Program-made: the position numbers and the translations under genes
Shown here: in pieces, positions 21,549-31,880 of the stretch
How positions within the stretch are numbered: the first letter of the stretch is position 1
Layout of the letters: each line of letters begins with the position of its first letter
The notes under the pieces: generated by a model
The model's database searches: none
What the model saw: only the letters and a program-made list of their open reading frames with translations
Told to the model about the DNA's origin: nothing
From: Benincasa hispida
Taxonomy: Eukaryota > Streptophyta > Magnoliopsida > Cucurbitales > Cucurbitaceae
Reading direction: 5' to 3'
DNA: 64,000 nucleotides
Assembly: GCF_009727055.1 (NCBI RefSeq)
Contig: NC_052357.1
Location: 14,854,790 to 14,918,789 of the forward strand

Positions 21549-21990
21549 AACTCCTCTAAGTAACATGAAAATTGGCATACCATCGTAGTTGGATGTTCTC
21601 ATGAAACCTGTGGGAACAAGCCAAAACGAAGAGTGTAATCATGACCAACTGTCCCTAGATGAATAAATAACGTAGAAAAAAAAAAGAAAAAGAAAAAAAA
21701 CTTTTGTTCACAGCATATAGCTTTCTCAAGTTGTTTTGCCATGAAAAGTTAAACATTTGACTTTGAAAATTAGAAAAGTGTTTTCTAGCAGGGTTTTGTT
21801 ATGTAAAAGAATAAAGTAGGGCTTGCTAAGAGTTAGCAAGGATGGAAAGAATTTTCAAAGTTCGGGAATGTGCCTAAGGGTTGCATTCGGAGCAACCAAT
21901 ACTTTCACAAAAATATAGGGTAGGATTAGAGCATGATTTCTTTGGTAGAAGATATGCTTGAGGATAAACATATATCTAAATTTGGGGGTG
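20246..21990 (+). mobile_element. Non-coding internal region and PPT of element D
   Basis: No gene. In order: T-rich sequence; the GTGTGTTGCG boxes (about 20590-20705); a second T-rich part; a first PPT-like TTAAATTTGGGGGTGGGG near 21190; the duplicated hairpin boxes at 21383-21418 and 21589-21624; a poly-A tract; and the terminal ATATGCTTGAGG hairpin followed by AAATTTGGGGGTG just before the 3' LTR. It is collinear with 25031-26750 of element E. Confidence 0.7.
21488..21539 (+). repeat. Poly-A tract of about 50 bases
   Basis: An uninterrupted adenine run that creates phenylalanine-only frames on the other strand. Length is unreliable in short-read assemblies. Element E has shorter A/G-rich runs at the same place. 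Confidence 0.8.
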
Positions 21991-23667
21991 TGATAACTTG
22001 TAGAAGTACAAGTTATTTGTGCCACCTTATCTAGATATTGCGGCCAAAAGTGAAGGATTATGCGCTAACTGTATGAAAATTAACTTGGTTTGTTAATAAT
22101 TTCAAATGCTTGCAATAAATCCCACTACGCCAAAAGATGGAGAATATGGTGAAAATTGACTCTATTTTGCAGAAAAACCGAAGTCACCACTTACGTCCAA
22201 GGCTCGAGAAAACTTCATCGGCGCATCTCTATCACCATTGTGGCTATCGAATGTCAACGCATAAGACAATCACTGAAGAAATGCCGCAAAGTGATAATCG
22301 ATCCTGATTCTCATGATGACTGCATGCAGTAATAAAAATGAACACTACATGTAGACCAACGATCGAGTGATGCAAATGAGCAGCGAAAGTGCAGGAGATC
22401 ATGACACGTGTGCAGCTAATGGCTGTGCAAATTTGACGGTCTGATTGCATAACAGAAGGAATAAAATCCCTCCATCTTCGGAAATTCCATAACAAATGTG
22501 GGGACCACTTGGTCGGAGTCAAAGATGTTCACCTATAAATACCCCCATGGAATTCAGTGAAACGTATTGGGTCAAATTCCAGTGAAAGGGAATTTCAGTG
22601 ACAGGGGATTCCATTCAACTGGGTTCTATCCAATTACATGCTATTTGATGCTGGGCAAAGTGCTGCAAGATTAAAAAGAGAAGAGAGCTTAGCTGAGTGC
22701 TTCAAAGTTAGATCCGAAGAGAAGAAGAGATAAGGCTGAAAGGTGTAATCTCGGATCCTGTCAATCAACATCCTGGAGCGAAGCTCTGTTTAAGGATTCT
22801 GCTACCGGAAAGCCAGCCTGAGAGGGAAGCTCTTCCTATCATCCTTCCAACCACAAGCGGCAAGCAGATCTCCACCGATCAATGACCAAGACTTTGGCAC
22901 TGATCATCTCTACTCTACCTTTTCTTTGTACTCCACATCTTTCTCATCTATTTGTTCATTCATCATGTATCAAACGGTTGATAGAAATATTGGTTGTTTT
23001 GATTATTATCACATACTATATTCTGTCTTTCATCGTTCACCCATTATACACTGTCTTCATAATGTTTTCTTAATCCTTCGATGAGTGCTATAAACATCCT
23101 AGAACTTAATGTAAATTAAAGTTATGTAATACGTTTAGCTAAAGCATGTTGGACGACCTCTTCACCTGTGAGAGCAGAAGTGAAGATGTCATTCTGATCT
23201 ATCGAGAGAATGTCAGGAAAGTGCGTTAACTAAAGTGAGAAGTACTTCCAGACATGGAAGCAACCTTGCGTTCATTACGCTTAACTCTAGTTTCTACACA
23301 AACATGTCGGAAACGAGGCCGATCACTGAGAGGTGTACGCCATGAGAAGAACGGAGCAGTATTTGTCTCTTTACTTTCATTATGAACTTGCAATGATTTG
23401 TATACTTGTCTTTCTTTTCTTTTCCCACCACAAGCCTTGCCACCGCAATCCATGTCCTTGCACAGACTTCACAGCTAGCCCAACTCTTAGCATCTTGTAC
23501 ATCTGTCTCTTATACACATCTAGATGTGTATAAGAGACAGGAATTACACTTGGTTTCATCGTAACGAAACTTGTGACAGAGCAAGGCGTACTACCTAATC
23601 ATCATAAATATCGCATAATAAGTAGTAGTATCGCATTGCATATCATCACATCAAAATTTGCGTTACA
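21991..23667 (+). repeat. LTR family I, 3' LTR of element D
   Basis: It follows the polypurine tract, starts TGATAACTTGTAGAAG and ends TTGCGTTACA, the same end as the 5' LTR of element D. About 210 bases of U5 are replaced by the 38-bp adapter at 23503-23540. The missing part runs from after CATCTTGTACAT to just before GAATTACACTTGG and includes U5 hairpin H1 and half of H2. Confidence 0.8.
23503..23540. other. Nextera/Tn5 mate-pair junction adapter (artefact)
   Basis: CTGTCTCTTATACACATCT is followed at once by its exact reverse complement AGATGTGTATAAGAGACAG. The 19-bp unit is the Tn5 mosaic end, and the head-to-head 38-mer is the circularisation junction of Nextera mate-pair libraries. It is perfect over 38 bases and sits where homologous LTRs have about 210 bases of ordinary U5. 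It is library adapter left in the assembly and not plant DNA. Confidence 0.97.
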
Positions 23668-24662
23668 CTCTCCCCACCATCCTTCACACCACAACCGGCA
23701 AGCAGATCTTCATTGATCGGTGACCAAGACATTGGCGCCTGATTGTCCTTCTTCTACACTTCTCTACGTATTTCATGTTCCTTCTATCTTTCTGTTCATT
23801 CATCATGTATCAAACTCTTAATAGAAATATTAATAGTTGCGATAATATTCATTGTTCATCTTCTGTCTTTCACCGTGCACCTGTTATTCACCTTCTTCAC
23901 TATGTTTTCCTAAACTTTCGATAAGTACTATGAATATCTAAGGACTTAGTGTAAATTAAAGTTATGTAATACGTTTAGCTAAAGCATGCTAGACAACATC
24001 TTCACCTATGAGAGCAGAAGTGAAGATGTCATTCTGATCTATCGAGAGAAGGTCAGAAGAATGCGTTAACTAAAGCGAGTAGTACTTCCAAACATGGAAG
24101 CAACCTTGCGTTCATTACGTCAGACTCTAGTTTCAAAGCAGACATGCGTGAGATGCGGCCGATCATTGAAAGGTGTACGCCATGAGGAAAATGGAACAGT
24201 ATTTGTATCTTTATTTTCATTAAGAACTTGCAATAATTTGTACACTTATCTTTCTTTTCTTTTCTCACCACAAGACTTGTCACCGCAATCCATGTCCTTG
24301 CACAGCCTTCACAGCTAGCCTTACTCTTAGCATCTTGTACATGTAACTATATTGAATACATCTAGTTTAGGATTACTGTTTTTTTACTGCATTACTTTAC
24401 TTTTATTTTATGTAATTCCTTTTGTACACAACACTCTTCAAAGAATTGAAAAACCGGTCGCATAACATCATGAAAACACCGCATTAAAACGGTACCATAT
24501 TTCCCCGTGTTCGATCTCGGATCACACCGAGAAACTTGTGATGGAATTATACTTGGTTTCATCTTAATAAACATCGCATAATCAATAATAGTATCGCATT
24601 GCATGCATCGCATATCACCTCTATCAGTTAACCAAATTTATATATGCGTTAAAACTGCAACA
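23668..24662 (+). repeat. LTR family I, 5'-truncated LTR of element E
   Basis: It starts mid-LTR at CTCTCCCCACCATCC, equivalent to about 27575 in the full copy, and ends ACTGCAACA before a primer site. The whole U3 and TATA box are absent. It is joined directly to the end of the 3' LTR of element D, with no target duplication at the joint. Confidence 0.75.
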
Positions 24663-26750
24663 AGTTTATGACACCGTTGCCGGGGAATTTACTAGTCAAC
24701 GTTTACTGTTTGAGTAGTTTTTGGTGTTTTGCAGGATAAATCTCTTTGTATTGGCTGTTTATCGCGAAGAGTAGTCTGACGACTTGTAAGTACTAGAGTA
24801 ATCTAGAAATTCTAAGCGGACTCAGAGATCAAGTGCATTTTTTGCGCAGAAGCACATCAGAACCAGAACATGCGCTGAAATTTCGAAACCTATGGTCGTG
24901 GAGTATGCAAGGGTTGAGAAGTGCAATGCATTCCCCATACCTGGTGTGACTCCATAAGGAATTAGATTGTATATCTCCTCATACACATTGTGAGGTGAGA
25001 CCCGGAAATGGGCAATGTCCCTAAGGACATTTGGGCAGGAAAGACTGGACCACCTGCAGAGATGTGGATGGCATTCATTCAAAGAAAGTCACCTTCCGGT
25101 CCATATCTCACACCTATGTTTAATCGCTTTCTTTACCGCTTTTTGTTATTACTAGTATTAAGTTGAAATTATAAGGGATAGTTATTTCTGCTTTTGAAGT
25201 TGCATATTTCATTAATGTCATTTCAATTCATAAAGTAGGATTTGATACATGTTTTTGTGGGTAGTAGATAAAGCACTCTTGTCAATTTAAGTTAGAAAAG
25301 GAGGAAAATAAACCTTGAATTAATGAAAGAATTGGTGGAGTGAAGAAAAGAAAAAGTGATATGCATAAAATACACTCAAATACATTGTGATGAGGGGTGT
25401 GTTGCGCATATATGCGTTCTTTGACCCACCTTAGTCGATTGCACTATGTTGAGGCATCCTCCAGAAATGCATCGCCTAAGGAGTGTGTTGCGGGGATGCA
25501 TAGATGTTGCTCGTCCTCAGCAAAAATGTATCTGCGTCTATTGGAAGCATATTAAGATTATACTTCATACGCTTGTTCAAATTCTTTATCTTGTAACTTA
25601 ATATTTCTCTGACTCTTGTACAGGCTCTAAGAAACTAAGTTTGCGTTCATTTGTAATTATTTGCAAACTTCTTTAATTTTCAATACAATGCAAGTACATA
25701 GTCACTTCAACTTTTTGCCTTTGCCTCTTCCTTTATCTTCCTTTGTGAATCTATGCTTAATTTTACTCATATATTTTCACGTTCTTCATTGCGTTGCTAT
25801 GATGTATTATATGTGAAACTTAGAAATATTTCTTATACTTATTAGATTCTGACTAACACTTAGGTAACTCTTAGTTTAGTAGTACTTTACCTTTTACCTT
25901 TCAAGTCCTGCTCAAACCTTCTTTTTGAACTTTTGTTCTAAGTGTTTGACTAGTCTATCCAAACAACACAATGAGGACCTTGTTTATCTTTAAATTTGGG
26001 GGTGTGGAAGGTCTAAGCAGATGGATGCAAAAATATGTCGCGTTAAAAGAAAATGCGTTCTTTGTTTAGCATTTAAAAAAAAAAAGAGAAAAAAAAAAGA
26101 AAAATGATGATAAAAGTTACTTATTTTATGACAAACTCCAATGTCAGCGCAAGGGATTGCAAAATATTGTTCCCAACCTGATAAGAGTTTAGTTGTTAAA
26201 GAAGCCTGCTCGTAGTTGGATGTTCGTATGACACCCGTAGGAACAAGCCAAAACGAAGGTGGGTTACCAGGAACAACGCAACATATAAGAAAAAAAAAGA
26301 GAAAGAGAAAGAAAGTAAGGGACAACTCCTCTTAATAACATGAGTTAAGTTGAAACTGACACACCACCGTAGTTAGATGTTCGCATGAAACCCATAGGGA
26401 CAAGCCAAAACGAAGAGTGTAACCATGACCAACTAACCCTAAATGAATGAACGACGCAAATTTTTGCTCACAACATATAGCTATATCAAGTTGTTTTTCC
26501 ATGAAGAGATAAACACTCTACCTTGAAAACTAGAAAAGTGTCTTTGAGCAGGATTTTGTTAAGTAAAAGAATAAAGTAGGGCTTGTTAAGAGTTAGAAAG
26601 GATAGAAGGAAATGCGATGTTTCGAAATATGCCTAAGGGTTACATTCGGAGCAACCAATATTTTCGTAAAAATATAGGTTAAGATTTGAGCATGATTTCT
26701 TTAGTAGAAGATATGCTTGAGGACAAGCATATATCTAAATTTGGGGGGTG
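24663..26750 (+). mobile_element. Internal region of deletion-derivative element E
   Basis: Primer site at 24669-24686; reduced gag remnant (about 24785-25030) with the same deletion as in element D; GTGTGTTGCG boxes near 25395 and 25480; duplicated hairpin boxes at 26216-26251 and 26373-26408; terminal hairpin ATATGCTTG-AGGA-CAAGCATAT at 26711-26732; polypurine tract AAATTTGGGGGGTG at 26737-26750. No intact ORF. It is collinear with element D throughout. Confidence 0.75.
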
Positions 26751-28609
26751 TGATAACTTGTAGAAATACAAGTTATTTGTGCCACCTTGTCTAGATATTG
26801 CGGCCAACAGTAAGGAATTATGCGCTAATTGTAGGAAAATTAACTTAGTTTTATAATAATTTCAAATGCTTGCAATAAAATCCACTAACGCCAACAGATG
26901 GAGAATATGGCAAAAATTTACTCTGTTTTGCAGGAAGATCAGAGTCACCACTTACGCCCAAGGCTCGTGAGAACTTCATCAATGCATCTCTATCACACTT
27001 GCACCCATCAAGCGTCATCACGCAGACAATCATTGAAAAAACGGTGCAATGCGATGGTCGATCCTGAGCTACATGACAACCGCATACGGTTATAAAAGTA
27101 AATGCCACATGCGAATCAATGATCGAGTGATACAACGGAGCAACGCAAGATTGGGAGATCAAGACATGTGTACAAATAACAGTTGTGCAAAATTGACGTT
27201 CTGATTGCATAACAGAAGGAATAAAATTCCTCCATCTTTGGAATTTCCATAACCAACAGTGGGGACCACTTGGCCGGAGTCAAAGATGTTCACCTATAAA
27301 TACCGCCATGGAATTCAGTGAAAGGGGTTGGGTAAAATTCCAGTGAAAGGGGATTTCATTGAACTGGGTTCTATCCAGTCACATGCTACTCGATCTGGGT
27401 GAAGTGCTGCAGGATTAAAGAGAGAAAAATGGCTTAGCTGAGTGCTACAAAGTAAGATCCAGGAAGAAGAAGAGATAAGGCTGAAAGGTGTAATCTCAGA
27501 TCATCCTATCAATATCCCCGAGCGAAGCTCTGTTTAAGGACTCTGCTACCGGAGGAGCCAGCTTGAGACGGAAGCTCTCCCCACCATCCTTCCATCCACA
27601 ACCGGCAAGCAGATCTTCATCGATCGGTGACCAAGACATTGGCACCTGATTGTCCTTCTTCTACCCTTCTCTACGTATTTCATGTTCCTTTTATCTATCT
27701 GTTAATTCATCATGTATCAAACTCTTAATAGAAATATTAATAGTTGTGATAATATTCATTATTCATCTTCTATCTTTCAACGTGCACCCATTATTCACCT
27801 TCTTCACTATGTTTTTCTAAACTTTCGATAAGTACTATGAATATCTAAGGACTTAGTGTAAATTAAAGTTATGTAATACGTTTAGCTAAAGCATGCTGGA
27901 CGGCATCTTCACCTGTGAGAGTAGAAGTGAAGATGTCATTCTAATCTATCGAGAGAAGGTCAAGAGAATGCGTTAACTAAAGCGAGTAGTACTTCCACAC
28001 ATGGAAGCAACCTTGCATTCATTACATCAGACTCTAGTTTCAACTCAGACATGCGGGAGATGTAGCCGATCACTGAAAGGTGTATGCCATGAGGAAAACG
28101 GAACAATATTTGTATCTTTATTTTCATTAAGAACTTGCGATAATTTGTACACTTATCTTTCTTTTCTTTTCTCACCACAAGACTTATCGCCACAATCCAT
28201 GTCCTTGCACAGCCTTCACAGCTAGCCTTACTCTTAGCATCTTGTACATGTAACCTGTATCGAATACATCTAGTTTAGGATTACTGCTTTTTTACCGCAT
28301 TACTTTACTTTTATTTTATGTAATTACTTTTGTACACAACACTCTTCAAAGAATTGAAAAACCGGTCATATAACATCATGAAAACACCGCATTAAACCGG
28401 TATCATATTTCCCCATGTTCGACCTCGAATCACACCGAGAAACTTGTGGTGGAATTTACTTGGTTTCATAATAAGGAAACTTATGACACAATAGGGTATA
28501 CTACCTAATCTTAATAAACATCGCGTAATCAGTAGTAGTATCGAATTGCATGCATCGCATATCACCTCTATCAGTCAACCAAATTTATATATGCGTTAAA
28601 AGTGTAACA
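26751..28609 (+). repeat. LTR family I, 3' LTR of element E, full length
   Basis: 1,859 bp from TGATAACTTG to AGTGTAACA. The 5' hairpin ATAACTTGTA-GAAA-TACAAGTTAT is perfect at 26753-26776. TATAAATA is near 27294. It is followed by chromovirus-type LTR sequence of minus orientation. Confidence 0.85.
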
Positions 28610-28784
28610 GCGCCCCTGCTGCATGGCCTGCATGCGTTGGCGCATGGCCTATACGTTGGGCCTTGACGTATGGCCTGTGCGCTTGGCCTCGACGCATGGC
28701 TAGTGCCTTGGCATACTCCTTCGACGCATGCTAGCTTATTTTACCTTCTCTATTTAACTTTAGTTTTAGTGTTAGGGTCTTACA
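28610..28784 (-). repeat. Chromovirus-type LTR fragment (TGTAAGACCC family)
   Basis: Nearly identical to 5730-5901, including GACGCATGCTAGCTTATTTT and the terminal GGGTCTTACA. It is cut on its left by element E. Confidence 0.65.
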
Positions 28785-29433
28785 CTTCTCTTCCAAAGAG
28801 AAGTTGTGGCCACTATGTTCAAGCCCTAAAATCAGCCCTTAAGGGAGCAATCTCTCTATTTATCCCTGTTTCAGGAAAAGAGTGAATTCCATCTTGTGGA
28901 TTGAGTTCCCAGCTCCCAGATCAGACAAGTCCCCAAAAAGGTAGGCATGTTCAGTTGGCAAACTGGCCACTCTCACCCATACTAATCAAAGAACCGCCCT
29001 CAAAGATAGGAGTTCACAAAACACTCAGATTGAGGTCGTGTCACCTATGGTCGTTTAGGTGAGATGCAAATCTCTAGTATCAACGGCGTTATATACAAAG
29101 TTAGTCATCTCGTGGTTCAAGTCTTATACAAACTCTTTGTATAAGACACCCTCGCTTTACATCTTAACATGAATGGTTATGATCGACCATCTGTAGTAGT
29201 TTACAAAACTTATAAACCTCTACAAAGTGGCCGTATCCGTAGTGTCACCAGGATCAGGTATCTCACCTTAATCCTTATACTACAAACCAATTTAGGTTAT
29301 CACTTAAAGCATGATCCACTTGTATATCACATATACATGCTTAAGTTCACATAAGATAACCAAGGAGCTTTGTTTATTGGATATGAATAAATGCCAGAAT
29401 TAAATAACACTTATTTTATTCATTGGAAGCATA
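28785..29433 (-). repeat. Copia LTR fragment, minus strand
   Basis: The part from about 29106 to 29430 repeats at 30697-31006, including CAAGTCTTATACAAACTCTT and CATAAGATAACCAAGGAGC. It lacks the first ~60 bases of the LTR. A related LTR belongs to the copia element at 60262-64000. Confidence 0.6.
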
Positions 29434-30692
29434 TTGTAGAAGTACAAGTTATTTATGCCACCTTATCTAGATATTGCTGCCAAAAGTGTAGGATTATGTG
29501 CTAATTGTATGAAAATTAACTTAGTTTGTTAATAATTTCAAATGCTTGCAATAAATCCCACTAATGCCAAAAGATGGAGAATATGGCGAAAAGTGACTCT
29601 ATTTTGTAGAAAAACCGAAGTCATCACTTGCGTCCAAGGCTCGAGAGAACTTCATCACCGCATCTCTATCACCATTGCGCCTATCGAATGTCAACAGACA
29701 AAACAATCACTGAAGAAATGGCGCAAGGTGATAATCGATCCTGATTCTCATGACGACAGCATGTAGTAATAAAAATGGACACTACATGCGGACCAACGAT
29801 CGAGTGATGCAAATGAACAGTGCAATTGCAGGAGATCATGACACGTGTGCAGCTAACGGCTGTGCAAATTTGACGGTCTGATTGCATAACAGAAGGAATA
29901 AAATCCCTCCATCTTCAAAATTTCCATTACAAATGTGGGGACCACTTGGCCGGAGTCAAAGATGTTCACCTATAAATACCCCCATGGAATTCAATGAAAG
30001 GTATTGGGTAAAATTCCAGTGAAAGGGAATTTCAGTGACAGGGGATTCCATTGAACTAGGTTTTATCCAATCACATGCTATTTGGTGCTAAGAAAAGTGC
30101 TGCAAGATTAAAAAGAGAAGAGAGCTTAGCTAACTACTTCAAAGTTAGATCCAGGAAGAAAAGGAGATAAGGTCGAAAGGTGTAATCTCGAATCCTGTCA
30201 ATCAACATCCCCAAGCAAAGCTCTATTCAAGGATTCTGCTACTGGAGAGCCAGCCTGAGAGGGAAGCTCTTCCTATCATCCTTCCAACTACAAGCGACAA
30301 GCAGATCTCCACCGATCAGTGACCAAGACATTGGCACTGATCGTCTTTACTCTACCTTTTCTTTATATTCCATGTCTTTCTCATCTATTTGTTCATCATC
30401 ATGTATCAAACGGTTGATAGAAATATTAGTTGTTTTGATTATTATCACATACCATATTCTGTCTTTCATCGTTCACCCATTATACACTGTCTTCATAATG
30501 TTTTCTTAATCCTTCGATGAGTGTTATAAACATCCTAGAAATTCATGTAAATTAAAGTTATGTAATACGTTTAGCTAAAGCATGCTGGATGGCATCTTCA
30601 CCTGTGAGAGCAGAAGTGAAGATATCATTCTGATCTATCAAGAGAAGGTCAGGAGAGTGCGTTAACTAAAGCGAGAAGTACTTCCAGACATG
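29434..30692 (+). repeat. LTR family I fragment, truncated at both ends
   Basis: It starts inside the left arm of the terminal hairpin (TTGTAGAAGTACAAGTT) and ends mid-LTR at ACTTCCAGACATGG. The TATA box remains near 29971. It lies between two copies of the same copia LTR segment. Confidence 0.7.
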
Positions 30693-31064
30693 GTCCAAGT
30701 CTTATACAAACTCTTTGTATAGGACACCCTCGCTCCACATCTCGACATGAATGGTTAGGATTGACCATCTTTAGTAGTTTACAAAATTTACAAACCTCTA
30801 CAAAGCGGCTGTATCCGTAGTGTCGCCAGGATTAGGTATCCCACCTTAATCCTTATACTACAGACCAATTTAGGTTATCACTTAAGGCATGTTTCACTTG
30901 TATATCACATATACATGCTTAAGTTCACATAAGATAACCAAGGAGCTTTGATTATTGGATATGAATAAATGCCAGAATTAAATAACACTTATTTTATTCA
31001 TTGAACAATGTGTAACTTTACAAAACAACAAGACTCCGGGAGAATTAGGACACCAATCCCAACA
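30693..31064 (-). repeat. Copia LTR start, minus strand
   Basis: On the minus strand it starts TGTTGGGATTGGTGTCC, a common form of plant copia LTR start, and runs about 370 bases before it is cut. Confidence 0.65.
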
Positions 31065-31131
31065 AAAAATTCATTTGAAAACACCCCAGTTGAAAAAGTT
31101 TTTTTATGAAATAAATCATGCGATGCCCTGG

Positions 31132-31512
31132 TGATAACTTGTAGAAATACAAGTTATTTATACTATTTTATTTAGATTATGCGGAAAAAAGAAGGAAAAG
31201 TTGTGTCGACCGTATAGAAATTGGCTTAGAAATGCAAAAGCACACCCGCTAACCCCATTGCGATGGAAAAATGGAATGTCCAAGTCGTTGCTTTTCAGGA
31301 AACAGGTCAATGGATGCGACAATCGCTCCAAGACAAAAATGAACAACACATTCATACTACATGCGGTGGGCAATCGAGAAAGAAAAAGAACAACGCAATT
31401 CGTTCCCATTCCCGAAGAAATATGAGAAAATACAGTGAGAAAGATGAGACAAGACTAGAGCAAGCATTCGTTCCCATTCCCGAAGAAGAAGCTCTGTGCA
31501 AAATATTACTAA
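31132..31512 (+). repeat. LTR family II fragment
   Basis: It starts with the family I hairpin TGATAACTTGTAGAAATAC but then continues TTATACTATTTTATTTAG, as does the copy at 47460. It is cut after about 380 bases. The open frames here are not supported as genes. Confidence 0.65.
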
Positions 31513-31880
31513 TGCTTAATTTTATTGAATTTGGAAAATGGGTGATATGCGTGGGTGGAAATGAATTGTGCACTCAAGTTTCCTCAGTGGAATTCAAGTG
31601 TAAATTCCCCTAAGTTTCCTGGTAAGTCCAGGGTCGAACACAGGGATTTGTGAAAATAGTTTGCGTTGATAATTTTTAAGAAAACTTGCAGTAACCAGTA
31701 ACAAATAAAGTGTTGGGTTTATGTTGCGTTTATAAAAATGAAAATAACAAATGTGGCGGAGTTTAAAAAGAGTTGGTTAATGGGAAATGTGATGAATATG
31801 CGGTGAACGGGTTGAGAAGGGTTTCGGCTAACACTCCCTAGAATGCGTTCAAACCTTGTGATCATGCAACATGCATACAA
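31513..31880 (-). repeat. LTR family III fragment (U5 side)
   Basis: Closely similar to 52294-52640, from GCTTAATTTTATTGAAT through GGTTGAGAA. On the minus strand it holds the GTGTTCGACC box and the hairpins of U5. Confidence 0.6.

Noticed and set aside
21234..21602. Phenylalanine-rich membrane-like protein on the minus strand
   Set aside because: It is the complement of a poly-A tract plus A-rich flanks in a non-coding internal region.
23503..23540. Real Tn5-like transposon end or a regulatory palindrome
   Set aside because: The exact 38-mer with two head-to-head mosaic ends is a sequencing-library junction, and no transposon body is attached.
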